A stretch of 64,000 nucleotides of DNA, taken from positions 5,828,001-5,892,000 of the forward strand of contig OU862913.1 in assembly GCA_917880885.1 (NCBI GenBank), given 5' to 3'. The position numbers and the translations under genes are program-made. The notes under the pieces are model-generated. The model ran no database searches and was not told the DNA's origin. It worked only from the letters and a program-made list of their open reading frames with translations. Positions 54,183-64,000 of the stretch are shown piece by piece. Position 1 is the stretch's first letter. Each line of letters begins with the position of its first letter. The DNA is from Limnephilus marmoratus (lineage: Eukaryota > Arthropoda > Insecta > Trichoptera > Limnephilidae).

Positions 54183-54927
54183 AGACTGCGAAAGTCAAAG
54201 GACGGCAATCATTAAAATTATCGGTTTTAAAAATGACACAACTATGGAAATGTGTGAAGGCAAACGGAGTCTACCAACGGCTGATTTTAACGCAAAAGTG
54301 CTTTTAATTTGTTTTGTGAATATATTTTATAAGAAACAAAAAAGTTGAATGGAAATTATTACAAGCATTCATACATTTTTAGTGGTTTAAGCTTATAATA
54401 ATTGTTATCAGTTCCAATTAAAAGATAATAACTTCTTCAAACTTCGCAAAATACACTTTGTGGCGTGGCTCAAACGAAACAACAGGAAAAACTTTAATTT
54501 ATCCAATACATATTTTGTGGTTATTCGAAAGTGTAGTAAAGTTTAAGCGAATAAAGTTATTTCACATTAAGCTTCGCCGGTTGCCATAGCGTTTCAGCTT
54601 TTATGAACTGCACTGTAGTACGTAAGGTAGGCAGTAGTGTAAGTAGGGGCGGGCGGTGGGGGCCCGCCCCGGTTGCCACTTGATGGCTCTATGGGTATTT
54701 TTAAGGTCGATTATGAAGTCAAAAGTTGCGTTTTGAATTTCTCAACTGTTTTCTTACATTTTTTAAAATTTTCCATCCCCAGATTTTTCTAACCGAGAGA
54801 AAAAGCAAGTTTCCTGGCAGTCCCTATTACAGTCATTTGTTACCGTTCAGTCCCGGTGTGGACCTTAGTCATAACTAAACCTCACATTGTTATTAGACGT
54901 TATTCATTAGAATGAGCTGCAAGTTAC
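54183..54927. other. Nuclease intron remainder
   Basis: AT-rich. About 54425-54480 resembles a sequence bordering the hammerhead foldbacks (CTTCTTCAAACTTCGCAAAA). Near 54650 GGGCGGGCGGTGGGGGCCCG hints at a decayed MITE end. No exon recognised. Confidence 0.35.
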
Positions 54928-55083
54928 CTTATAAAACCACAGTGGTACTGGGACCCTTCCGTCTTGATAACTGAGGTAAATATTCCTTTCAGATCCATTT
55001 ACGTCATACAGTTGAAGGTTGCCGATGGTGCCGGATCTCATCCTAGGTAGGTATTTGCCGGCTGCGATGCTGTTCCTCAAATC
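54928..55083 (-). CDS. DNA/RNA non-specific endonuclease, middle exon
   Basis: A 156-nt phase-0 exon between ATTCAG and GTAACT. It encodes DLRNSIAAGKYLPRMRSGTI, then IYLSYQDGRVPVPLWFYK. The VPVPxxFYK strand lies late in the NUC (DNA/RNA non-specific endonuclease) domain and leads into the FLGLNNPY exon. Confidence 0.8.
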
Positions 55084-55500
55084 CTGAATGATATATTATT
55101 ATGTTTTTTTTTATAATATTTTTTCAAAATCTCTCATATACCTTATAGGCAAATTCGAAGCAAGGATACTTTCGTAACAATAATCACAATATTATTTAAG
55201 TACCTATTCTATTTATTCACCGTTTCGTAGAATTCATCGCCTTTTGAAGAAACATTACGATTTATTATTTTTTCTATTAACTATTTATTGAATATAAGAA
55301 AAAAGCAAAGTGTATGTTAATGAAGTGAATCCATCTATTTAAAGATAAAAATAAACACATATAATTTATTGTTTCAATGTTAGTTAAATTAAAATCACGA
55401 ATGTTGGATAGTAGCTTCAGATTATTTTAATAACACAAAATATATTGAGATGACATATACAACGTTGGCGTATTTGGTGGTGTATTTAAGAAGAGCACGT
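55084..55500. other. Nuclease intron, AT-rich
   Basis: No exon or repeat recognised. Confidence 0.3.
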
Positions 55501-55877
55501 TTACTTTATATCCACGGGTCAAGTATTAAAGTATGAGCCACACGCGTAGATAAACCCGCGAGCAGATATCTGTTGAACCGCGAGCACCTATGTGTTGTAC
55601 CGTCACACGACGCTATCAAATATTTCTTCCTATGGTAGGAAAGGGGGTCAGTTAAATTACAGAGCTGCCACGAAATGCCATTTCTTTGTACAGAATCTAT
55701 CAACTTGACGGCTGTTATCCACCGGTCTAGGCAGCTCCGAAATTAAAATTACCCCCTTTCCTGTTTTCGGCCGAGAAAGGATCGCATAAAGGCCTGTTCA
55801 GATTGAGCATGTAAATATAAAAGATCATAGCACGCCAAATATCGCTCTCCATACAATCCCCTCAGACCGTTCACACC

Positions 55878-57018
55878 TAAAGGCCCCAGTATACGTTGGG
55901 CCAACGCGCTCGGCCAATGCGTTGGCCAGATTTTTGTGAAACCGTTTACACGTTGGCGTGTTTCATTCGGCGTTGGTCGCTAGATGAGAATGGACGTAAG
56001 GGCGGTCGCGGCCGCTGCAATATACTTGTACAGCGCTTTCAACAGTTATCATATTTCAACAGTTAAGACGTGTTAAATAAATAAATAAAAAACAATAATC
56101 GAAGTATGTGAAGAATGATATTTATTTATATTACTTCTACAAAACAAATAAAAATAAATAACAAAACACGTTAACTCAATTTGGGAGGCGGGAATGGGTC
56201 CCTTTATTGGATAACCAACACACCTGGCAAAGATCACCCCAAGTGGTTCGCTACGTTTGGTGATTAAGCAGGGATGCCCCAGTTCATGGGATGCGGTTTT
56301 TCTAGGTTTAGTGACCAGGACACACTGAACCCAAGATTCCTACCCACCCCTTAAACCATTTTCCTTCCCAGAACTCTCCCCTCCTTCCTTTCCTTAAAAA
56401 ACCCTCCACAAAGCATTCCCAAAGATGGCATAGGCCCTGGGGGGAATTATTTTCCTCAGGGCCTCCTGTGTGGAGCTCATGTAAAAAAAGAACAGTCCAA
56501 TAATATTTCAGGAGGTTTAAATAACCCATCAATATTGACATGAATTATAATTTTGAATATTGATATTTTTTAAATCGATCCAATAGTTTTGAGTTTATTC
56601 GTTACAAACTACCAAAATACAAATCATTCCTCATTATTATATTAGTGCAATTATCATTACTCTGAAATCACAACTAAATAGGTATTATTTAAAATATATT
56701 AATTGTGATAATAATCAATTAGCCTAAATATTTCATCAATACTCCATGACGCCATGTTCGTAAAACAATCGCTGGAACAATTAAGCGCGACAAAGAGCGT
56801 CCACTCCGGTCGACGCGTATTTATGAACTGAGCGCTCGGCCAACATGTGAACGCTGTTGGTGGCTTGCGACAAATTCCTTTGATGTGTGCACGAAAAACC
56901 GACACCCATCGGCTCGTCGGCGAGCGTTGGCCGCCAACGCCAAATACACACAAAATGGCCCTGTACACGTTGGCCCAACGCGTTGGCCCAACACGTTGGC
57001 CCAACGTATACTGGGGCC
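55878..57018. mobile_element. TAA-flanked MITE (PIF/Harbinger-like) with R1 inside
   Basis: Ends AGGCCCCAGTATACGTTGGG and the inverse, with TAA on both sides. The related uninterrupted sequence near 58860 reads CACCTAAGCG-type, which shows the empty target. R1 copy 4 lies at 56176-56492. No coding. Confidence 0.65.
56176..56492 (+). repeat. R1 repeat, copy 4 (best-preserved)
   Basis: About 317 bp from AATTTGGGAGGCGGGAATGG to GGAGCTCATGTAAAAAAAG. Best copy for defining the family. Confidence 0.65.
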
Positions 57019-57066
57019 TTAAGCGTTTTATACGCAAATCAACCATAGACAGTTCACATCTTATGC

Positions 57067-58478
57067 CTCATCCGCACGTTTGGCAAACCTCAACAAACCT
57101 TCACAAACGCAAACGTGCGGATAGGGTGTTTGGCTTGGTTTGCGTAAGTTTGCAAGCGTTTGTTGCCGATTTGCCGAGTGTCGGTTTTTCGTCACAAATC
57201 AAAGGGAATTTGCCGCAAGCGTTTGCAACGCATCCACACGTTTGTGAGCACTCAGTCTCGTCTGTGCAGTGGTGGCTAACGGACGTGAGTTGCGGTTAGT
57301 ATATTCATGCGTGAGTTGTACTTCAAAATGAGTGACTGGTCAAATGAGGACGTTTACGATGCCGGGAATTCTATCAGGGAGAGCCATGCATTTGGGACCC
57401 AAGCCATAGAGAGCATAAGGATAATAAGAAGGTTACCGATGCATGGAGTCGCGTTAGTAACTTTTTGAAGAAACTAGTAAAGGAGCTGAAAGCCAAGAAG
57501 GAAATTTTTATATTCAGAAAACATCTAAAAAAGAAAGAAGAACGTATTCGTTTCTTCCACTTATTTTCTTGTATTTATAATAAAAATAACTTAAGGCGAT
57601 CCTATATAGTCCAAGCAAAAATCGAAGAATTTACGGCCTTTTGTGGGAGGAGTTTAAAAATACTCGAGAAAAAAGCCTTTGGAAAGGTTGGAAAAGGTAT
57701 TTGAGATTTTTTTTTTACAGGTTGATTTCGTAAAGGCCTGTAAAAACATTAACTCATTTTTTTCGCATTTTTTAATTGTATTAAAACAGAATTTTAAAAT
57801 TGATTTCACGGAACAAAGCGACGCGGAGCCTAACGTTTAGGGGCGAACAGATTAAAAAAAAAAACGGGCGTGACTAATTATGTAGCCTTTCGGTGGACGG
57901 CATAGAGTTCACTTTGAAAATCCAAATTCGTCTACTGCCGGCTGTATTGTAAAATAACAACGCGAAAATGCATATTTTATTTTATTTTGTGAACTTCGGG
58001 CGTCAATATCAATTTTTTTAGCGATTATTATAAAAGAAACTGAATTTGCTACATTAAACAATAAAACCATATTCGAAAAGGGGTTTATAAATAGGAGAAT
58101 TTGGACTTTTTACCGACTTTAAATTTTATTTTTTTATAGGCTTATTAAAAGACTTAAAAAAAACTGACCAATATTTTTTAGGGCCAAGATATGTTCTACA
58201 CGCAGTATTTAATAGAAGCTTCTATAATACTTTTAAGCGATCCAATTTTCAAAACAAAAACATACAATTTTGTATGATTTTGCATTATTTACAATAGCTT
58301 CATCTTAAGCCAAATGTTATGGCCGATGCAACAACCTCGACGTCCGTCATGCTTGCCTCTTCAGAACAAACTAATGCACTCGCAAGCGTGCGGATGGCCA
58401 CGTTTGAATTCCGAAATCAAGCCAAACGTTTGTAGAGATTTGGAGTTTGCGGCAAATGGCAAACGTGCGGATGAGGCA
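57067..58478 (+). mobile_element. PIF/Harbinger-like element with TTA TSD
   Basis: Inverted ends TGCCTCATCCGCACGTTTG with TTA on both sides. Subterminal arms repeat CAAACGTGCGGAT. The interior retains a MADF-domain frame but no DDE transposase, so it is non-autonomous. Confidence 0.7.
57328..57704 (+). pseudogene. MADF-domain protein remnant of a Harbinger element
   Basis: After MSDWSNEDV a one-base shift leads to EFYQGEPCIWDPSHREHKDN then KKVTDAWSRVSNFLKKLVKE, an apparent MADF (Myb/SANT-like) domain. PIF/Harbinger elements typically carry such a DNA-binding accessory protein beside the transposase. The frame then runs to a stop at 57704. The shift and the absence of the transposase indicate a dead copy. 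Confidence 0.6.
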
Positions 58479-58960
58479 TTACGCCATAACCGCTCTTGAG
58501 GCGATATGCCAACAGTTAAGTGCCCCCACTCCGATGAAAACAGGAGAGGGGGTCATTTTAATCACGGAGCTGCCTAGACCGGTGGATGACAGACGACAAG
58601 TTGGCAGATTAAGTAGGTACAAAAATTCGCACTCCATGGCCGCTCGCTAATTCATCTGACCCCCTCTCCTACCATAGGAAGAAATATTTTATCAGCGTCG
58701 TGTGAACGGCACGAAACATAAGCGCTCGCGGTTCAACAAATATCTGCTCGTGGTCATATTTGATGTCTGAACAGGCTTTAACTTTTTGCATATCGCATCA
58801 GGAGCAGTTACGGCGTAAGATCTGTAGTGTCTGTATTGATGATCTGCGCATAAAACGCTTAGGTGTGAGGTGTGACAGGTCTGATGGGATTGTATGGAGA
58901 GCGTATTTGGCGTGCTACGATCTTTTATCTTTTATCTGTGCGTGTGGCACCGCTTTTAAT

Positions 58961-59623
58961 ATCAGATTGCATTCAAATTATATAGGTAATTTTCAATCTT
59001 TTCTGAGGAAAAATACAAATTATGCAATGTCGTAAAATGGGGTGACGTTATTTATTAATAAATTATTATCATGATTAATTTGTAAAACTTTTATTTTTCT
59101 GGTTTTTTATGTATGTATTATTATTATTCTATTTATAAAATAACGCAGTTTATTTATGAACCAGTTAGGCTTTGAAATTATGGTTATGCGGGATAGTTAT
59201 TTCGCCATCTGAAGGCATTATCAAACTGTCATTTTTTTATAATGTCTTGGCATTTTACCCATACCATAATGGCAGACCCTTGAAAACACGAAGTCTGATT
59301 TAGATTAACACTAAGAAATTTAAACAAAATAAATACACATTTAAAATTCATATATACTTATTGATTGCCTGAATTCTCGACACAAGAGTTTTTGAATGAC
59401 ACTTTTAAAAAAATCTGTTAAAATATTATAGGTATTATTATGATAACTAGGTACCCACTTACTTAATTGCTTCATTTTGAAAATGACACTCAAATTAAAA
59501 GCAAATTTGAGTTCATGGAACTCATGGAACCAATATTTCGTGCACAGTCAACAGAAATGAGTATTTTTGATGAAATAATATATGTAACGTAAAGTAAGGA
59601 AGATTCTAAATTGTGGTTTTTAC
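58961..59623. other. Nuclease intron, AT-rich
   Basis: No exon or repeat recognised. Confidence 0.3.
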
Positions 59624-59939
59624 CTCTTCCAGAGTTGCCCAGTTGCCCTCGTTGAACTCCTTCCACTGCGGCGCAACGTTCGCATAAGTAAAGGTCGCCC
59701 TCTGCGCTGGTGAGAATACAAAGTCAGCCTTGGCGGCGAGATGTCCCCGAGTGAGGAAGTTGGTAGTGAGGTAATGGTCGCCGGAGCCGGGGCCAAGGAG
59801 CCAATCGAACGCGATCTTCTGCTGTTCCTGCTTGTACACAGTCGTCAGGCTCAGGTTGTCGGGGAAGAAAGGTCCCTCTATGAACAAAGGAGGCAAAAAA
59901 TCCTGTAAGCAACGATTCAAATCCAAGACCTTCTGAGGT
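59624..59939 (-). CDS. DNA/RNA non-specific endonuclease, catalytic exon
   Basis: Part of an arthropod endonuclease of the NUC superfamily, which hydrolyses DNA and RNA using a His general base and a metal bound by Asn; relatives are secreted gut or salivary enzymes. Exon start after GTTTTTGCAG, donor GAG|GTAAAA. It contains TRGHLAAKADF (the DRGH-type catalytic motif, with His about 66 residues into the exon) and YANVAPQWKEFNEGNW, which supplies the metal-binding Asn. Joining 59939-59624, 55083-54928 and 51025-50768 gives about 242 continuous residues in one frame. The 5' exon(s) with any signal peptide lie beyond 59939 and were not found, so secretion is inferred from the family only. Confidence 0.85.
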
Positions 59940-60059
59940 CTGCAAAAACCAACTTTCCTATTGAGACGGATAAAGATTATCCACTTATCGATTTATAAAA
60001 ATAATAGATTTAGGGCTAATACTAATACTTAACTAAACTGCGCTAGGAATAAAAAAATC

Positions 60060-60900
60060 TTTGTAATTTTGTTAAAAAATAAAACAATGAAAGTACACTC
60101 TATCGCCTTCGATATTGTTAATTTGTTTGCGGATCATTTTCAAAGTGTACACGAAGGCGATATATCTGATAACAATGTACCATCATACACATATCTAAAC
60201 ACAATACATTTAAAGAACTTCATCATTACATGGGAATCATGCTTAAATAAAATCATTTCCCTTGACCCTAACGAATTTGCGGGCCCAGATAACATTACAC
60301 CAATATTTTTCAAACAATGCGCATCTGCAATATCAGGTCCACTCACCGTATTTTTCAACCACACACTTTCTTCTGGATATTTTCCAACCCGTAGGATATC
60401 TAGTCTGCATCTCATCGACTTTAAGGTGTCTTATCGAGCAACTAGACAAAATATATTATTCTGCAACAATAATTCTGCAACCTATTCCTCGATTTCACAC
60501 ACTTGGAAACAAATTCACCTCAAAAATCAACGTACTTAATATAAGTTTACCATTATTTAGGAAATATCTGAATGTCTCTTTTATGGAGCATCGCAAAGGA
60601 GCTAAGTATTGCATATATTTTTGTATTGTTTTTATTTATCTTGTAAATTTTGTATTACTAACCTGCACTGATTATTATTTCTACGCCATCTGCAACTTAA
60701 AAACTTTATCTTTTCTTCTAATACATTATTTTTACTTTAATTTAACTTTATACATATCTACTATTCATATGATGTTTATTTCTTCAAGTTCTTTTTTTTA
60801 TAAAACTGTGCCTCTGTATTAAATATTGTTCAATCAAAAGCCCATCAGAGCGTTGAAATTAATAAAAAATAAAATAAAATAAATACAATTTTAAAAAGAA
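60060..60900 (+). mobile_element. Internally deleted LINE fragment
   Basis: Begins with RT N-terminal sequence (IVNLFADHFQSVHEGDIS, LDPNEFAGPDNITPIFFKQC), jumps after SGYFPTR directly to C-terminal sequence (YRATRQNILFCNNNSATY) and ends in an A-rich TAAAATAAAATAAAT tail. The catalytic core is deleted. Same family as the 22.3-25.5 kb LINE. Confidence 0.7.
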
Positions 60901-61134
60901 CACAAAAAATAAATAAAGTAATTAAATAATCCAACTCTCCATCGAATTCCATTGCCTTGATTCAAAAGCCTAGATATGAAAGCAAGTTTCCCACAATATA
61001 AAGCAGATATAATATATACCGACCTACTGGTATAAAATAATTGCTCCAATTCCATGATGTTATATGAATAGTTAATCGGGCAATAGAAAACTTGAAAAGC
61101 ATCGCGTCACACGATATAGAATATAATTTAACAG

Positions 61135-61395
61135 GTTTCAACCGTTCGGTATATTTACGGCACGTTCTAGAGTGGAAGATACTATCAGTATCGCCCTAGT
61201 GTAAGACCACCATTCAGAATTGAAACGTTGCTTGAAATGGCAATAACCGTGTTTGGTGACCAGATCTGAATAGCCAGGTACTTCCCCACCTTCCTTTTCC
61301 TTATCACCTTCCGCTCCCACTACCTTCAGCCTCACAAAATACCCCAATTTGGGATGCCATAGTCACACTGGCTCCAGACAGGAGCAGCTGAGACT
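61135..61395 (+). repeat. R2 interspersed repeat
   Basis: Shares GATACTATCAGTATCGCCCT, GAATTGAAACGTTGCTTG and CTCACAAAATACCCCAATT with the copies near 18.7 and 20.6 kb. Confidence 0.5.
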
Positions 61396-61434
61396 CTTGT
61401 AAGGTATCACTATTAAAAAACAAACAAACATTAA

Positions 61435-61685
61435 AAGTCACTTTGTTTAAACCACTATTTTTAAAACAATATCAACATGTTTCGACAACAATGTTGTCTT
61501 CATCAGGATATGTTACTATAAAAGTAACATATATAGTAACATATCCTGATGAAGACAACATTGTTGTCGAAACATGTTGATATTATTTTAAAAATAGTGG
61601 TTTAAACAAAGTGATTTTTTATTCATTATATGAAAAATGATACCACAAAGTTATTTTGCAAAGTTTGAAGAAAAAAACAATAAAA
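61435..61685. mobile_element. Hammerhead foldback repeat, second copy
   Basis: Same family as 26720-27052: CACTTTGTTTAAACCACTAT at the left and the inverse at the right. It extends into ATGATACCACAAAGTTATTT, which matches the left flank of the 26.7-kb copy inverted. Only one palindrome, without the extra tandem monomer. Confidence 0.75.
61539..61582 (+). ncRNA. Hammerhead-ribozyme-like motif, 61.5-kb foldback
   Basis: ATATC, CTGATGA, extra A, GACAAC...GTTGTC, GAA, ACATGT, T, GATAT: identical to the 26.88-kb motif. An inverse copy lies at about 61470-61510. Confidence 0.65.
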
Positions 61686-61794
61686 GTTTTAAAAATGGTT
61701 CACCTTGTGTTTTTCTAACTTAAATTACTGATATAAAAAAAATAATCAAAACAAATACATATTTTATTAGACTAATGTTTTATGAACATTATTT

Positions 61795-62345
61795 TTTTAT
61801 ATTACGACAATATAGAAAGGGTAGAGAACAAATTTCTAAGATTTATTAACTTTAAGCTGAGTATTCCACTTCAAAATATTTACTTAGATTAACACTAAGA
61901 ATTATTACTATTTACTATGTCCTTTTGATGAAACAACTCAACTTAATTACGCTGTCAGATAGGGGGATCATCTATGACCTTGTACTATTAAATAAAATCA
62001 TTAATAATTGCATTTACAACCCTGAAATTCTCGCCAAAATAAAATTTTACGTCCCGATCAGAGATACGAGGCAAAGAGCTACCTTCTTCTGTGACAATTT
62101 TAAAACAAACTATGAGGCTCATAGTTTGTTTTAAAATTTGCAGATTTACATGTTTGCAGATTCCGTATTAGTTATAAAACGAAATCTTTATAATTACTTT
62201 AATGAAATGTTTGATTTTAATTTTAATAAATTTTATTTTTAAATTAATTTAATGATAATATATTGTGTACTACATACCTGCCTAACTATTATTATCTATG
62301 TTTGTAAAAGCCCACTAGGGCGCGGGCGTAACTAAATAAATAAGT
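61795..62345 (+). mobile_element. 5'-truncated LINE 3' end
   Basis: Encodes RVENKFLRFINFKLSIPLQN, then after breaks LITLSDRGIIYDLVLLNKII and VPIRDTRQRATFFCDNF, homologous to the C-terminus of the 22.3-25.5 kb LINE. It ends GTAAAAGCCCACTAGGGCG...CGTAACTAAATAAATAAG, the same 3' end as that element. Confidence 0.75.
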
Positions 62346-62790
62346 GAACATCATTATTACCTCACATTTTATCGTTCCATGTAAAAATAATAAATAAAAA
62401 ATCCAAGTTTATTTCAAAATGCGTTTCCAAACCTTGGTTTCATGAAGGTGTACATTTTACTTATTTTGTGGTAAGTTTTAGCATTTGAATATACTCGTAA
62501 GTAATGCGTTTTTTTTTCTTTCTAACACATTCACACACTGTTTAGGTATATCATATTTCTGTCTATGATAGTACGATTTCTTCAACGATTTCTATGAGAC
62601 CTATATGAGTTGTTCCGAAAACCGATCAAATAGACTTTTAGGGTTTACGCCCAATTTGATGTAAACTTCTTTTACAAGATTCTCCTATACGCGAAACCAG
62701 CGATAATCGTCCATTTTGTGGCAAAAGTGTGATTGTAAATTGTAACGACGCCTACTTGATGCCGTCTATAAGGTATTTATTATATTGGTA
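62346..62790. other. Unassigned spacer
   Basis: No gene recognised. Confidence 0.3.
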
Positions 62791-62865
62791 TAACAACACA
62801 TATATATGTAAAACAATTTTCTCGGTTTACCGGCGTAACGTAGTCCTGAGAAGGACTTTTTAACT

Positions 62866-62907
62866 CCTGACGTTTCGGACAGATCACACTGTCCATCTTC
62901 AGAGGCC
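62866..62907 (-). ncRNA. Hammerhead-ribozyme-like motif at Penelope 3' end
   Basis: The minus strand reads CCT (stem I), CTGAAGA (62902-62896), one extra T, GGACAG...CTGTCC (a perfect 6-bp stem II), GAA, the palindrome ACGT (stem III), C (H17), then AGG pairing with CCT. All core bases are kept. Confidence 0.65.
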
Positions 62908-63129
62908 TTATGTCTTTAGTTTGTGTCTCAAACTGATAGCTTTCGCATGTCTATTCGGTCCAGAGTCCAAGACTTAAGTGAGTGCAAATTACTGCAAATC
63001 AATTATTATGGCTAGAACGGAGTACCCGGGTTGAATGTGATTTATGGTGCTGGGGGTAGGAGGTGGGACCGGCAGTCTCAGGCGGTTTACATGTAGAGAC
63101 CTGATTGGTTAGGCTAATTGAGGGTACTT

Positions 63130-63268
63130 CTGATCATTTTGGAAATGCCGTTTTTGGGGGATTTTTATGACCTTCATTAAGGACGTGTTGAACTAAGGAT
63201 GAAGTTATGCGTTTATTAGTGACATCTACTTTATGTTCTGCAATTCTACAAGATATTTTTCTATTACA
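63130..63268 (-). pseudogene. Rest of GIY-YIG domain beyond the premature stop
   Basis: In frame with the RT after TGA (63269-63271): CNRKISCRIAEHKVD, ITSSLVQHVLNEGHKNPP. The R-x-x-EH element of Penelope GIY-YIG nucleases is preserved. Confidence 0.65.
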
Positions 63269-64000
63269 TCATCCAATATACACCTTTTCACATGCCCCAC
63301 AAGGTATTCTATAAATCCCGTGTGATTCAAGTGGAATGTGGTCTTTAAGACTTCTTAATAGAGATGAGATTTTATTTTCCGATTTATAAAAAGTTTTAAT
63401 TATATTGCTTTTGATGATTCGTCTGATTTTATCTGTTGAGCCTTTTATGTATGGGAGAATTGCTATAGAAATGGGTTCTATTTCCGTTTCAGGATTAGTT
63501 TTTTTACGTTTGTTTATTAAATATTTGGAGTAGCCGTTTGCTTGAAGAGCACTACTAAGGAGATCTAGTTCTTCACGAATATGATATTTGTCTGCTAGTC
63601 GTTTTGATCGGGTAACTAAGGTATTTATAACTGATGACAACTGAGATGGGTTGTGATTTGAGTTGGCGTTTAAATATCTATTTGTATGTGTCGGTTTACG
63701 ATACACGGTATGTCCAAGGCTGTAGTTCTTTTTCTTTTTAACTAAAATATCGAGAAATGGGAGACAATCGTTTTCTTCGATTTCCATGGTAAATTTAATA
63801 TTCTCATGGATACTATTCAAATGAATAAAGAAGTTATTTAATTCTTTAATTCCGGGTTGCCAAATAATGAAAGTATCATCTACGTAACGCCGCCATAGTG
63901 AAGGTTTCAGAGGAGCGCTCTCTAATGCCTTTATTTCAGAGTACATCATGTAAATATTAGCGATTACCGGGCTGAGGGGGGAGCCCATATGGACCCCTTG
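63269..64000 (-). CDS. Penelope-like reverse transcriptase and start of GIY-YIG endonuclease (partial)
   Basis: Enters from beyond the right edge. RT blocks visible: QGVHMGSPLSPVIANIYM, the catalytic RYVDDTFIIW, ENIKFTMEIEENDCLPFLDI and YRKPTHTNRYL. After a charged linker, HGIYRIPCGACEKVYIG is the GIY-YIG motif with the Cys pair typical of Penelope endonucleases. A TGA follows YIG directly; the same frame continues with RIAEHKVD and LVQHVLNEGHK, which match the following endonuclease helices. The stop thus disables the endonuclease of this copy. The upstream coding is not visible. Confidence 0.85.
   Translation of the reverse strand, partial: QGVHMGSPLSPVIANIYMMYSEIKALESAPLKPSLWRRYVDDTFIIWQPGIKELNNFFIHLNSIHENIKFTMEIEENDCLPFLDILVKKKKNYSLGHTVYRKPTHTNRYLNANSNHNPSQLSSVINTLVTRSKRLADKYHIREELDLLSSALQANGYSKYLINKRKKTNPETEIEPISIAILPYIKGSTDKIRRIIKSNIIKTFYKSENKISSLLRSLKDHIPLESHGIYRIPCGACEKVYIG

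Larger units (their letters stand above)
55500..58960. mobile_element. Large nested foldback complex (nuclease intron)
   Basis: Blocks on the left (55540-55880: CGCGAGCAGATATCTGTTG, TTTCTTCCTATGGTAGGAAA, CCACCGGTCTAGGCAGCTCC, AGCACGCCAAATATCGCTCT) recur inverted on the right (58500-58960). Their order is permuted: A-B-C-D-E-F on the left, F-E-A-B-C-D when the right side is reverse-complemented. The centre holds two further MITE-type elements (55878-57018 and 57067-58478) and an R1 copy. No transposase for the outer repeat was seen. Confidence 0.6.
62795..64000 (-). mobile_element. Penelope-like element, 3' part, running off the window
   Basis: The minus-strand RT frame from the window edge to about 63300 is followed by a GIY-YIG endonuclease and, about 350 bases further, a terminal region with a hammerhead-like motif (62907-62866). 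This order (RT, GIY-YIG, hammerhead in the terminal repeat) is the Penelope layout. The 5' part lies beyond the window. Confidence 0.85.

Overview
This is a eukaryotic, AT-rich, intron-containing window dense in transposable elements, almost certainly from an insect. The host genes with recognisable family resemblance are a pair of C2H2 zinc-finger genes with KxEP leader exons, a METTL9-like histidine methyltransferase and an arthropod-type DNA/RNA non-specific endonuclease with the TRGHLAAKADF motif. Short TTAGG/CCTAA runs (the common insect telomere motif) and the mix of Penelope, BEL/Pao, Jockey-like LINE, pogo, hAT, mariner and PIF/Harbinger elements point the same way. The order cannot be fixed from sequence alone. 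There are no rRNA operons, CRISPR arrays or bacterial genes.

Layout. 1-3.3 kb: zinc-finger gene ZF1 (minus strand, three exons, 5 fingers). 4.08-7.18 kb: a dead hAT element holding a second long-inverted-repeat element filled with 12 copies of a ~110-bp satellite. 8.5-9.75 kb: another satellite-carrying inverted-repeat element. 10.3-13.7 kb: a Penelope-like element split by a hAT element. 14.5-17.6 kb: zinc-finger gene ZF2 (minus, three exons, 10 fingers), a paralogue of ZF1. 20.4-21.5 kb: the last two exons of a METTL9-like gene (plus). 22.15-25.7 kb: an intact-ORF LINE inserted into a hammerhead-bearing palindrome. 25.8-26.3 kb: terminal exons of a THAP-like gene and of an unidentified gene (minus). 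26.7-27.05 kb: a hammerhead foldback. 27.14-30.29 kb: a complete pogo-like DNA transposon with intact 739-aa transposase, TIRs and TA target duplication. 30.6-32.8 kb: a decayed LINE. 33-35.3 kb: two truncated satellite elements facing each other. 38.5-40.1 kb: relic of a YqaJ-exonuclease mobile element, interrupted by a hAT MITE. 42-45.1 kb: a MITE, a tRNA-like sequence, a BEL/Pao fragment, and a complete satellite element inserted in an ~82-bp tandem array. 46.5-48.2 kb: dead mariner and a zinc-finger pseudogene. 48.6-50.25 kb: MITEs. 50.77-59.94 kb: the last three exons of the secreted-type nuclease (minus), its introns invaded by a LINE and a large nested foldback/Harbinger complex. 60-64 kb: LINE remnants, a hammerhead foldback, and a Penelope-like element running off the right edge.

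The host genes look independent of each other; there is no operon-like organisation. The most notable signal is a set of minimal hammerhead-ribozyme motifs (CUGANGA, one extra base, stem II, GAA, a palindromic 4-6-nt stem III, then H17 and a matching stem I). They occur at the 3' ends of two Penelope-like elements and in palindromic non-autonomous repeats scattered across the window. The second notable signal is a class of long-inverted-repeat elements with 8-bp or A-rich target duplications that share one satellite module although their terminal repeats differ.
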